From: DATBSL01 sp963729875
Lineage (GTDB): Bacteria > Acidobacteriota > Vicinamibacteria > Fen-336
Assembly (NCBI GenBank): GCA_963729875.1
Contig: CAVSPR010000004.1
Location: 62,001 to 126,000 of the forward strand
Direction of reading: 5' to 3'
DNA length: 64,000 nt
Shown here: one piece after another, positions 44,204-52,927 of the stretch
Position numbering within the stretch: the stretch's first letter is position 1
How the letters are laid out: the number at the start of each line of letters is the position of its first letter
Made by a program: the position numbers and the translations under genes
The notes under the pieces: model-generated
What the model was told of the DNA's origin: nothing
The model's input: only the letters and a program-made list of their open reading frames with translations
Databases searched by the model: none

Positions 44204-45418
44204 TCAGGCCATCTTCTCGACCGGCGCCGGCCGGCCGAAGTGGTAGCCCTGGGCGTGCGAGAAGCCCGCACGCATGCACGCCGCGGCCTCTTCCGGCGTC
44301 TCCACCCCCTCGGCCACGGTCTTCACGAGGAGCTCTCGGGCCGCCGCCACCAGCGAGGCCACCAGGCGCTGGCGCGACGTGGGCGCGTGGTCGAGGCCGG
44401 TGACGAAGCGGCGGTCGAACTTGAGGTAGTGGGGCGGGGCCTCGGCCAGCTCGAACAGGCGCGCCTGGCCGGCCCCGAAGTCGTCGTAGGCGAGCCCCAC
44501 GTTGATCTCCATGAGGCGGCCGCGCAGCCAGGTGATGAACTCCGTCTGGGCGAGGGCGCTCTCGTGGATCTCGAGCACGAGGTCGACGTGGGGGGCGAAG
44601 GTCCGCAGGTCCTCGAGCGACTCGAGGAGCCCCGGGGTCTCGAGCTCGATCGGGTGCGTGTTCAGGAAGAGCAGGGGCGGCTCCGGGCGGTCGCGCACGA
44701 GCTCGACCGCCTTGCGGCGGAACAGCCGGCTCAGCTGGGCCTGGGCCTCCGCGCCCAGCGCCCCCGCGAGGTCGAACAGCTCCACCGGGCTCTCGGGCAG
44801 GCCCGCCATCCGACCCCGGCCGAGGGCCTCGTAGGCGGCCACCCGTCCGGAGGGGAGGGTCACGACCGGCTGGAAGAACATCGTGACCGCGCCCTCGTCG
44901 ATGAGCTTGCGCACCTCGGCGCCGCCCGAGATGAAGTGGCGGCTGAGGGGCGCGGTGCGCACCAGCGTGCCCTCGTCGTCGGCCTCGTCCCTCTCCGGCA
45001 CGTCGCGCGAGACGCGGAACTCGTAGTCCCCGAAGTGGAGGACGTCGCCCTCGTGGAGCGGGGCGTCCGTCACCGGCTCCCGGTTCAGGAACGTGCCGTT
45101 CCGGCTGCCGAGGTCGCGGACGCGCAGCGAGAGGCCGTCCGAGTAGATCTCGGCGTGGGTCTTCGACACGTGAGCGGAGGACAGGACGAGCTGGAGGCCG
45201 GGCGAGCGGCCCACCCGGAAGGGCAGGGGCTGGAGCGGGGTTCGTTGCAGGGAGCCGTCGTCTCCGACCGGGCTCTCGAGGACCCAGAGGCCGGCCGCGC
45301 CGGCGGCGGCCCTCGCCTCGAGCAGCCGGGCGCGCAGCTCGGCGGACTCGGGCGGGGCGAAGCGCAGCGTGTCGCGCTTCTTGCCGAAGGTCGGTGTCGT
45401 GGCCCGGTCAGCACTCAT
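44204..45418 (-). CDS. FHA-EAL domain protein
   Basis: A 404-residue protein combining a phosphothreonine-binding FHA domain (about 70-140: FRVGRSPGLQLVLSSAHVSK, VRDLGSRNGTFLN) with an EAL phosphodiesterase domain (about 165-400). The EAL catalytic pattern is intact: FFQPVVTL, YEALGRGR, FLNTHP, EIHESAL, YDDFGAGQARLFEL, LKFDRRF, VAEGVETPEEA and QGYHFGRP. FHA domains read Ser/Thr kinase output, and two Ser/Thr kinases are encoded just across the divergent gap, a plausible phospho-to-c-di-GMP link. ATG 45418 is preferred over ATG 45424; GGGAG lies upstream. Confidence 0.87.
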   Translation of the reverse strand: MSADRATTPTFGKKRDTLRFAPPESAELRARLLEARAAAGAAGLWVLESPVGDDGSLQRTPLQPLPFRVGRSPGLQLVLSSAHVSKTHAEIYSDGLSLRVRDLGSRNGTFLNREPVTDAPLHEGDVLHFGDYEFRVSRDVPERDEADDEGTLVRTAPLSRHFISGGAEVRKLIDEGAVTMFFQPVVTLPSGRVAAYEALGRGRMAGLPESPVELFDLAGALGAEAQAQLSRLFRRKAVELVRDRPEPPLLFLNTHPIELETPGLLESLEDLRTFAPHVDLVLEIHESALAQTEFITWLRGRLMEINVGLAYDDFGAGQARLFELAEAPPHYLKFDRRFVTGLDHAPTSRQRLVASLVAAARELLVKTVAEGVETPEEAAACMRAGFSHAQGYHFGRPAPVEKMA

Positions 45419-45606
45419 TCCCATTCTGCGCCCGCTCCCGTTTGTGCAATTCCCGGGCCGCTCTTACCGTGCTGATTCTGCGTGGCTTGTGGGGCACGAG
45501 GCCGCCGATGTCCGGAATCCGGTCGCCGGAACACGGCCGGCTCGGCGGGGCGGCGCGTGACCGATCGTCGACCGACACCGTAGTGTGTTGAAATGGGACG
45601 ACTCCG

Positions 45607-48336
45607 ATGACCACGTGCCCGGTCTGCTCCGCGCCGGTCGCCGATGAGCACCGGTTCTGTCCCGGGTGCGGGCTCAGCCGGGACATTGCCGACAGCCCCA
45701 CCGGGACCGCCCCTCGCCGCGCCTCGTCTTCGACGGAGTCACCTTCCCGGTCGGCCGGCGCCACGGGCGCCCGCGCGGCCGAGCGCTTCGCCCCGGGCAC
45801 GGTGCTCGCCGGGCGCTACCGCATCGGGGGCCTCGTCGGCCGCGGCGGCATGGGCGAGGTCTACCGGGCCGACGACCTGAAGCTCGAGCAGCCGGTGGCC
45901 CTCAAGTTCCTGCCGCGAGCCCTCGAGGGCGACCGCGACCGCCTCGAGCGGCTGTACGGAGAGGTGCGGATGGCGCGGCAGGTCTCGCACCCCGCCGTCT
46001 GCCGCGTCTGGGACGTGGGCGAGGCCGAGGGCCAGCACTTCCTCTCCATGGAGCTCGTCGACGGGGAGAACCTCTCCTCGCTCCTGCGCCGGATCGGGCG
46101 CTTCCCGCAGGACAAGGCGGTCGAGATCGCGAAGCAGGTGTCGGCCGGGCTCGCCGCCGCGCACGAGAAGGGCGTCCTGCACCGCGACCTCAAGCCCGCC
46201 AACGTCATGCTCGACGGCCAGGGCAAGGTGCGCATCACGGACTTCGGCCTCGCTGGCCTCGCCCACTCGCTCGGGAGCGGCGACGTCCGCTCCGGGACGC
46301 CCTCCTACATGTCGCCCGAGCAGCTCCTGGGGCGCGAGGTCACGGCCCGCAGCGACATCTACGCCCTCGGTCTGCTCATCTACGAGCTCGTGACGGGGCG
46401 GCGCGCCTTCGAGGGCAAGGGCCTCGCCGAGCTGACGCGCAAGCAGCGAGACGAGCGGCCGATCGAGCCCTCCGCGATCGTCCCCGACCTCGACCCCGCC
46501 ATCGAGCGGACGATCTACGCCTGCCTGGAGAAGGACCCGAAGCGCCGGCCGCAGTCGGCCCTCGTCGTGTCCGCGATGCTCTCGGGCCGCGACCCGCTCG
46601 AGGCCGCCATCGCGGCCGGCGAGACCCCGTCGCCCGAGCTCGTGGCGGCGGCGGGCGAGTCGGAGGGGCTCCGCCCGAAGGCGGCCTGGGCGTGTCTCCT
46701 CGTCGCCGTGCTGGGCATCTTCCTGCTGCCCGCCCTGCAGACGCGGCGCCACCTCCTCAGCCTGGTCCCGGCGGAGAAGGGTCCCGAGGCGCTCGAGGAC
46801 CGGGCCCGCGACTTCGTCGCCCGCGTCGCGCCGGGGGTGCAGGCCGTGGACCGGGCGGTGGGCACCTCCTTCGACGGCGAGTACGTCCTCTGGGCCCAGG
46901 AGCGGGACCGCTCGTCGCAGCGGTGGGCGTCGCTCGCCACGGGCGACCCGCCGCTCCTGTCGTTCTGGTACCGGCAGAGCCCGCGCCCCCTCGCCACTTC
47001 CTCGGTCAGCGGCATGGCGGGATGGAGCGACCCGCCGGCGCGCGTGACGGACATGGCCGGCGTCGAGTACGACCTCCAGGGGAGGCTCCTCTCGTTCTAC
47101 CGGGTGCCCCCGCAGCGCGAGCGCGAGAGCGGGCCCGCGCCGGCCCCGGACTGGACGCCCCTCTTCGAGGAGGCCCGGCTCGACCCCTCGAAGCTCCGGG
47201 CGGTCGAGCCACGCTGGACGCCCGCGCTCTACTGCGACACGCGCGCGGCCTGGGAAGGGGCGTGGCCGCGGCGCCCGGACATCCCGATCCGCATCGAGGC
47301 GGCCGCGTACCGCGGGCGGCCGGTCTGGTTCGAGGTCGTCAACCCCTGGACCCGCCCCGCGCGGGACGAGGCCTTCCCCTTCACCGCGGGCCAGCGGGGG
47401 ATGCAGGCGTTCTACGTCCTCGCGCTGGTCGCGCTGGCGGCCACCGGCGGGCTCCTGGCCTACCGCAACATCCGACTCGGCCGCGGCGACCGGCGGGGTG
47501 CCTTCCGCCTGGCCGTCGGCCTCACGGCGCTGGCCGTGGGCGCCTGGGCCCTGCGTGCCCACCACCTGGCCGACCCGGCGGCCGAGCTCGTCGGGGCGGC
47601 CCGCGGGATCGGGCTGGCGGTGGTCGTGGCGGCGTTGCTGTGGCTCTTCTACCTCGCCCTCGAGCCGTACGTGCGTCGCCTACGGCCCTGGACGCTCGTC
47701 TCCTGGGCCCGCCTGCTCGACGGCGGGTGGCGCGACGCCGTGGTGGGCCGCGACGTTCTCATCGGGGTGGCGGGGGGCACGGTCCTGGCGCTGCTCAGCA
47801 TCCTCGCCCGCATGCTCCCCGGGTGGCTCGGCCGGCCGGCCCCCTCGCCCGAGCCCCTGGGGCTCGATGCCCTGCTCTCGACCCGGATGCTGCTGAGCTA
47901 CGTGGTCGGCCTGCCGGTGAATGCGACGCTCCTCGGCCTGGGCCTGCTGCTGCTCTTCCTGGTCCTGCGGCTGCTCACGCGGAAGGACCTGGTGGCGGCG
48001 GCGCTCGTCGTGACATTCGTGGTGGCGGGGGACCTGGGCGGCGCGAAGGAGAACACCTGGCTGATCATGCCGATCGCGGTCGTCGTCTGGGGCTCGTTCG
48101 TCGCGGCGATGCTGCGCTTCGGCGTCCTCGCCGCGATCACGGCCGTGCTCATGGCCAATCTGCTCCTCGTTCCGCCGCTCCTCTACGCGCCAGGCAGCTG
48201 GACTGGCAGCGCCACGTTCGTGGTCCTGCCCCTGCTCGTCGCCCTCGCGGTCGTGGCGTTCCGCTCCGCCGTCGGGGGCCACTCCGGCCTGCGCCGCTAC
48301 CTGGCCGGCGAGCCGCCCTCGTCCCGTCCCAGGTAG
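45607..48336 (+). CDS. membrane Ser/Thr protein kinase, zinc-ribbon N-terminus (paralogue 1)
   Basis: A 909-residue Hanks-type kinase. An N-terminal zinc-ribbon with Cys4, Cys7, Cys18, Cys21 is followed by a flexible linker. The kinase domain (about 68-330) has GRGGMGEVYRADDL (78-91), Lys100 in VALKFL, VLHRDLKPANVML, ITDFGLAGLA and GTPSYMSPEQL. A transmembrane segment near 355-375 (AWACLLVAVLGIFLLPALQ) leads to a 220-residue extracytoplasmic-looking domain (AVDRAVGTSFDGEYVLWAQE). About six or more hydrophobic helices close the chain. It has a tandem paralogue 84 bp downstream. Ligand unknown; its FHA-EAL neighbour could be a partner. Confidence 0.88.
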   Translation: MTTCPVCSAPVADEHRFCPGCGLSRDIADSPTGTAPRRASSSTESPSRSAGATGARAAERFAPGTVLAGRYRIGGLVGRGGMGEVYRADDLKLEQPVALKFLPRALEGDRDRLERLYGEVRMARQVSHPAVCRVWDVGEAEGQHFLSMELVDGENLSSLLRRIGRFPQDKAVEIAKQVSAGLAAAHEKGVLHRDLKPANVMLDGQGKVRITDFGLAGLAHSLGSGDVRSGTPSYMSPEQLLGREVTARSDIYALGLLIYELVTGRRAFEGKGLAELTRKQRDERPIEPSAIVPDLDPAIERTIYACLEKDPKRRPQSALVVSAMLSGRDPLEAAIAAGETPSPELVAAAGESEGLRPKAAWACLLVAVLGIFLLPALQTRRHLLSLVPAEKGPEALEDRARDFVARVAPGVQAVDRAVGTSFDGEYVLWAQERDRSSQRWASLATGDPPLLSFWYRQSPRPLATSSVSGMAGWSDPPARVTDMAGVEYDLQGRLLSFYRVPPQRERESGPAPAPDWTPLFEEARLDPSKLRAVEPRWTPALYCDTRAAWEGAWPRRPDIPIRIEAAAYRGRPVWFEVVNPWTRPARDEAFPFTAGQRGMQAFYVLALVALAATGGLLAYRNIRLGRGDRRGAFRLAVGLTALAVGAWALRAHHLADPAAELVGAARGIGLAVVVAALLWLFYLALEPYVRRLRPWTLVSWARLLDGGWRDAVVGRDVLIGVAGGTVLALLSILARMLPGWLGRPAPSPEPLGLDALLSTRMLLSYVVGLPVNATLLGLGLLLLFLVLRLLTRKDLVAAALVVTFVVAGDLGGAKENTWLIMPIAVVVWGSFVAAMLRFGVLAAITAVLMANLLLVPPLLYAPGSWTGSATFVVLPLLVALAVVAFRSAVGGHSGLRRYLAGEPPSSRPR

Positions 48337-48419
48337 CCCGGCGACCGGGGGACGCGGCCATCCACGGCACCTTTCGCCCCCCGACTCCGTAGATAAGAGA
48401 GAATCACTCGGGGGAGACC

Positions 48420-51158
48420 GTGTACGCCTGCCCGACCTGTGCGGCGCCCGTGACGCCGGTGGAGACGACTTGCCCGGCCTGCGGGTCGGCGATCGACATT
48501 GCCGACAGCCCGACGGGCACGGCCCCCCGCCCGGCCGGGCCCCCGTGCCCGACCCCCTCGCCCGAGGGGGGCCGGACGCCGTCGAGCGGGTCCAGCCGCC
48601 ACACCGGGGAGCGGTTCGTCCCCGGGACGGTCCTGGCCGGTCGGTACCGGATCGTCGGCCTTCTCGGCCGCGGCGGGATGGGCGAGGTCTACCGGGCGGA
48701 CGACCTGAAGCTGGACCAGCCGGTCGCCCTGAAGTTCCTCCCCCACGGTCTCGACACCGACGAAGGGCGCCTCGCCCGCTTCTATCGCGAAGTCCGAGTC
48801 GCCCGACAGGTCTCACACCCCGCGGTGTGCCGGGTGTACGACGTGGGAGAGGCGGACGGCCATCTGTTCCTCTCCATGGAGATGGTCGACGGCGAGAACC
48901 TCGCCTCGCTCCTCCGGCGCATCGGCCGCCTGCCCGCCGACAAGGCCACCGACATCGCTCGCCAGCTCTGCGGCGGGCTCGCCGCCGCGCACGAGCGGGG
49001 GGTCCTGCACCGCGACCTCAAGCCCTCGAACCTGATGCTCGACGGCCAGGGGAACGTGCGCATCACCGACTTCGGCCTGGCCGGCCTCGCGGAGACCCTC
49101 GGCGAGGAGGACGTGCGGTCGGGGACGCCCGGCTACATGTCGCCGGAGCAGCTCCAGGGACGGGACGTGACCGTGAGGAGCGACATCTACGCGCTCGGCC
49201 TCGTCCTCTACGAGCTGTACACGGGCCGTCGCGCCTTCTCGGGCAAGTCGCTCGCGGAGTACGCGCGGAAGCACCGCGACGAGCGGCCGATCGAGCCCTC
49301 GGCCCTCGTGGCCGGGCTCGACCCCGCGGTCGAGCGGGCCATCCTCGCCTGCCTCGAGAAGGAACCCCGGCGCCGGCCGGCCTCGGCGCTCGTCGTCTCG
49401 GCGATGCTGACGGGCAGCGACCCCCTCGAGGCCGCGATCGCGGCCGGCGAGACGCCGTCGCCCGAGCTCGTGGCGGCGGCGGGGGAGGCGGAGGGCCTGC
49501 GGCCTCTGATCGCCTGGGGCCTCCTGGGGTTCGTCCTCGCGGGGATCGTGGCCATGCCGCTCCTGGCCCGCTCGTTCCAGCTCCTCCCGTGGCTCCCGGT
49601 GGAGAAGTCGCCCGCGGTGCTCGAGGACCGGGCCCGGGAGTTCCTGCGCGGGGCGGGCCTCGCCACCGCCCCGGTCGACGACGCCTGGGGCCTCGCTCTC
49701 GACTACGGGTTCATCCACCACCTCAAGGAGAAGGACCGGTCGGCCGGGCGGTGGGAGGCCCTCTCGACAGGGACGCCGCCCGTGATGCTGTTCTGGTACC
49801 GGCAGAGCCCGCGGCCGATCGTCTCCTGGCTTCCCGGCGGCGCCGTGTACTGGGCGAAGCCGGGCCTCGACGTCACCGACATGGCCGGCGTCACCTACGA
49901 CATGGGCGGGCGCCTGCTGCGCTTCTACGCCATCCCACCCCAGGTCGAGAGCGACACGGCCGACCCTCCCGCGCCGCCCGACTGGTCGCGGCTCTTCGCC
50001 GAGGCGCAGATCGACCGCAGCACCTTCCGGGAGGTGAAGCCGCGGTGGACGCCGCTCTTCCACACCGACGCGCGGGTGGCGTGGGAGGGGGCGTGGCCCG
50101 GGCGGGAGGACCTGCCGATCCGGGTCGAGGCCGCCGCCTACCGGGGACGCCCGGTCTGGTTCGAGGTGATCGCGCCGTGGACGAAGGCCGAGCGGACGGG
50201 GGCCTGGACCTCGCCGAAGGGCAAGATCGTCCGGCAGCTCATCTACCTGGGGATGACCGTGCTCCTCATGGGTGCGGCCGGCTTCATGGCCCGGCGGAAC
50301 ACCGTCCTCGGCCGGGGCGACCGGAAGGGGGCCTTCAAGGTCGCGCTCCTGCTCTTCGCGGTCGGGGCCGCGGCGTGGGCCCTCGGGGCGCACCACGTGG
50401 CCGACTCGGGCGCCCAGATGAACCTGCTGGCCCGCGGGGCCGGTCTCGTGCTCCTCCAGTCCACCCTCGTCTGGCTCTTCTACCTCGCCGTCGAGCCGTA
50501 CGCGCGCCGCCTGCGCCCCTGGACGCTCGTGTCCTGGACGCGCCTGCTCGGCGGCGGGCTCTCGGACCCCGTCGTGGGCCGCGACACCCTCGTCGGCCTC
50601 GCGTGGGCCGTCGCGCTCGCCGCGCTCATGGCGCTCTCGCGCCTGCTGCCGGGGTGGCTGGGCCAGGCCGGCCCCGAGCCGTCGATGGGCTGGTACGACG
50701 CCCTGCTGGGACCGGGCGCCCTCGCCTCGGCGCTCCTCCAGCTGGCGATGGGCGCCATCATCTTCACGATGGGCGCGCTGCTCCTGTTCGTCCTCACGCG
50801 GCTGCTGCTGCGGAGCGACCTCCTCGCGGTGGCCGCGATCGCCCTGCTGACGGCGGGACCGAACCTGCTCGTCGCCGGCGAGGTGCCCTGGACGGACACC
50901 GTCGTGATCCTGATCTGGGCCGGGTCGTGGATCGCGGTCCTGCTGCGCTTCGGCCTCCTGGCCGGGATGGTGGGCTTCTTCGCCCACGACCTTCTCGACA
51001 GCCTCCCGCTGACCACCGACCTGGGGTCGTGGACCGCCGGCCCGACGCTGGCCGCGGTGGCGCTCCTGGCGCTCCTGGCGTTCGGCTCGTTCCGCACCGC
51101 GGCGGGAGCGACCGGCCTGCGCCGGGCTCTCGCCGGGGAGCCGCCCTCGCGCCCCTGA
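48420..51158 (+). CDS. membrane Ser/Thr protein kinase, zinc-ribbon N-terminus (paralogue 2)
   Basis: A 912-residue protein colinear with the preceding kinase over its full length. It has zinc-ribbon cysteines 4, 7, 18, 21, a shared DIADSPTGTAPR segment, the kinase motifs GRGGMGEVYRADDL, VLHRDLKPSNLML, ITDFGLAGLA and GTPGYMSPEQLQG, a transmembrane segment, the same middle domain (YRGRPVWFEVIAPWT), and a multi-helix membrane C-terminus. GTG 48420 has GGGGGAG upstream. Divergence in the sensor half is greater than in the kinase half, as expected of duplicates sensing different signals. Confidence 0.88.
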   Translation: MYACPTCAAPVTPVETTCPACGSAIDIADSPTGTAPRPAGPPCPTPSPEGGRTPSSGSSRHTGERFVPGTVLAGRYRIVGLLGRGGMGEVYRADDLKLDQPVALKFLPHGLDTDEGRLARFYREVRVARQVSHPAVCRVYDVGEADGHLFLSMEMVDGENLASLLRRIGRLPADKATDIARQLCGGLAAAHERGVLHRDLKPSNLMLDGQGNVRITDFGLAGLAETLGEEDVRSGTPGYMSPEQLQGRDVTVRSDIYALGLVLYELYTGRRAFSGKSLAEYARKHRDERPIEPSALVAGLDPAVERAILACLEKEPRRRPASALVVSAMLTGSDPLEAAIAAGETPSPELVAAAGEAEGLRPLIAWGLLGFVLAGIVAMPLLARSFQLLPWLPVEKSPAVLEDRAREFLRGAGLATAPVDDAWGLALDYGFIHHLKEKDRSAGRWEALSTGTPPVMLFWYRQSPRPIVSWLPGGAVYWAKPGLDVTDMAGVTYDMGGRLLRFYAIPPQVESDTADPPAPPDWSRLFAEAQIDRSTFREVKPRWTPLFHTDARVAWEGAWPGREDLPIRVEAAAYRGRPVWFEVIAPWTKAERTGAWTSPKGKIVRQLIYLGMTVLLMGAAGFMARRNTVLGRGDRKGAFKVALLLFAVGAAAWALGAHHVADSGAQMNLLARGAGLVLLQSTLVWLFYLAVEPYARRLRPWTLVSWTRLLGGGLSDPVVGRDTLVGLAWAVALAALMALSRLLPGWLGQAGPEPSMGWYDALLGPGALASALLQLAMGAIIFTMGALLLFVLTRLLLRSDLLAVAAIALLTAGPNLLVAGEVPWTDTVVILIWAGSWIAVLLRFGLLAGMVGFFAHDLLDSLPLTTDLGSWTAGPTLAAVALLALLAFGSFRTAAGATGLRRALAGEPPSRP

Positions 51159-51206
51159 CCCGGCACCCCGGGCCGCGGCCCGGCGCGGCACCGCTGCGCG
51201 GGCTGG

Positions 51207-51212
51207 TATCAT
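51207..51212 (+). promoter_or_regulatory. -10 hexamer TATCAT of hpnCDE
   Basis: TATCAT (5 of 6) ends 9 nt before ATG 51222, leaving at most a 2-3 base leader. No Shine-Dalgarno is visible. No convincing -35. Confidence 0.4.
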
Positions 51213-51221
51213 CCCCGCGCC

Positions 51222-52076
51222 ATGTCCGCGGCCACCGTCGAGGAGGCCTTCGCGCACTGCGAGGCGCGCGCGAAGGCCCACTACGAGAACTTCCCGGTCG
51301 GGTTGTTCGTGCCCCGGGAGAGGCGCCCGTACGTGTACGCGCTCTACGCCTTCGCGCGGGCGGCCGACGACTTCGCCGACGAGCCGATCTACGAGGGGGT
51401 GCGCCGGGAGAAGATCGACCAGTGGGAGGCGCTCACCCACGCCGCGTACCGGGGCGAGGCCGAGGGGCCGATCTTCGTGGCCCTCGCGGAGACGGTGCGG
51501 CGGCTCTCGATTCCGAAGGAGCTCCTGCTCGACCTGCTCTCCGCCTTCCGGCAGGACACCGAGAAGACCGGCTACGCGAGCTGGGAGGAGCTGCTGGACT
51601 ACTGCCGCCGCTCGGCCAACCCGGTGGGCCGGCTGGTGCTCCTCGTCTTCGAGCAGGAGGACAAGGACCTGCCCGCGCTCTCGGACTCGATCTGCACCGC
51701 GCTCCAGCTCGCGAACCACTGGCAGGACGCCGCGATCGACTACGCGCGCGGCCGCATCTACGTGCCCGAGGACCTGATGCGCCGCCACGGGGTCTCCACC
51801 TGGGACTTCAGCACCGGCCGGGTGAGCGACGGCTGGCGGGGGATGATGGCCGAGCTCATCGCCCGGACCCGCGCGCTCTTCGTGGCGGGGCGGCCCCTGT
51901 GCGACCGCGTGGGGCGCGAGCTGCGCTTCGAGATGCGCCTCACCTGGCTCGGGGGGAGCTCGATCCTCGACCGGGTCGAGGCGACGGGGGGCGACGTGTT
52001 CCGGCAGCGGCCGAGGCACGGGGCCCTCGACAAGGCCGCGCTCGCCTGGCGGGCGTGGCGGTGGCGGCCGGAGTGA
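51222..52076 (+). CDS. hpnC: hydroxysqualene synthase (squalene synthase HpnC)
   Basis: Trans-isoprenyl diphosphate synthase-like enzyme of the three-step bacterial squalene route: HpnD makes presqualene diphosphate, HpnC converts it to hydroxysqualene, HpnE reduces it to squalene. The 284-residue product has the Asp-rich motifs FARAADDFADEP and LANHWQDAAIDYARGRIYVP, and LLDYCRRSANPVGRL. Gene order and a PE-type C-terminus fit HpnC. Its stop overlaps the hpnD GTG (GTGA). Confidence 0.9.
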   Translation: MSAATVEEAFAHCEARAKAHYENFPVGLFVPRERRPYVYALYAFARAADDFADEPIYEGVRREKIDQWEALTHAAYRGEAEGPIFVALAETVRRLSIPKELLLDLLSAFRQDTEKTGYASWEELLDYCRRSANPVGRLVLLVFEQEDKDLPALSDSICTALQLANHWQDAAIDYARGRIYVPEDLMRRHGVSTWDFSTGRVSDGWRGMMAELIARTRALFVAGRPLCDRVGRELRFEMRLTWLGGSSILDRVEATGGDVFRQRPRHGALDKAALAWRAWRWRPE

Positions 52077-52927
52077 GCGCGAGCGTCGGCGCGCGCCTGA
52101 CCCGCCAGAGCGGGACGAACTTCTACTACGCCTTCCGCCTGCTGCCCGCGGAGAAGCGGCGGGCGATCTACGCGCTCTACGCCTTCTGCCGGGTCGTGGA
52201 CGACTGCGTCGACGAGGCGGACGGCGAGGGGGAGGAGGGCCTCGCGCGCTGGCTGGCCGAGGTGCACCGGGCGTACGCGGGGCGGCCGGAGACGGAGCTG
52301 GGACGGGAGCTGGCGGAGACGGTCACCCGCTTCCCGGTCCCCCGGGGGTGCTTCGAGGACGTCGTGGCCGGCTGCCGGATGGACCTCGTCACCCGCCGCT
52401 ACGCCACCTTCGCCGACCTGCGCGTCTACTGCGAGCGCGTGGCCTCGGCGGTGGGCCTCGCCTCGATCGAGATCTTCGGCTACGACGACCCGGGCACCCG
52501 CGAGTACGCGGTGGAGCTCGGCCTCGCCCTCCAGCTGACGAACATCCTTCGCGACGTCTCTCCCGACGCGGGGCGGGACCGGCTCTACCTCCCGCTCGAG
52601 GACCTCGCCCGCTTCGGGGTGGCGGAGGCGGAGCTCCTCGCGGCGGCCCGCGACCCCCGCGCCCCGCGCCCTTCGGGGCTCGCCCGCCTCCTGGCCTTCG
52701 AGGCGGACCGCGCCCGCTCGCACTACGCGGCCGCCGCCGGGCGCCTGCCCGCGCGCGACCGCCGCTCGATGCTGGCCGCCGAGATCATGGGCGCGATCTA
52801 CCGGGCCGTCCTCGAGGAGTGGGCCGCGCGGGGGCATCCGGTCGGCGGGGATCGGGTCGCCCTCGGCAAGCCGCGGAAGATCTGGCTGGCCCTGCGGACC
52901 GTCCCGCGGGTCTACTGGGGCCGATGA
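52073..52927 (+). CDS. hpnD: presqualene diphosphate synthase
   Basis: Condenses two farnesyl diphosphates to presqualene diphosphate. The 284-residue product carries FYYAFRLLPAEKRRAIYALY, the first Asp motif CRVVDDCVDEADG, and the second LQLTNILRDVSPDAGRDRLYLP, closer to classical squalene synthase than HpnC. RVASAVGLASIEIFGY is typical of HpnD. GTG 52073 overlaps the hpnC stop and the 3' end overlaps hpnE (ATGA). All three genes are coupled. Confidence 0.92.
   Translation: MSASVGARLTRQSGTNFYYAFRLLPAEKRRAIYALYAFCRVVDDCVDEADGEGEEGLARWLAEVHRAYAGRPETELGRELAETVTRFPVPRGCFEDVVAGCRMDLVTRRYATFADLRVYCERVASAVGLASIEIFGYDDPGTREYAVELGLALQLTNILRDVSPDAGRDRLYLPLEDLARFGVAEAELLAAARDPRAPRPSGLARLLAFEADRARSHYAAAAGRLPARDRRSMLAAEIMGAIYRAVLEEWAARGHPVGGDRVALGKPRKIWLALRTVPRVYWGR

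Noticed and set aside
48813..52019. A 1,068-codon minus-strand frame across the second kinase and hpnC
   Set aside because: It crosses well-identified genes on the opposite strand and shows no domain; it is a shadow.
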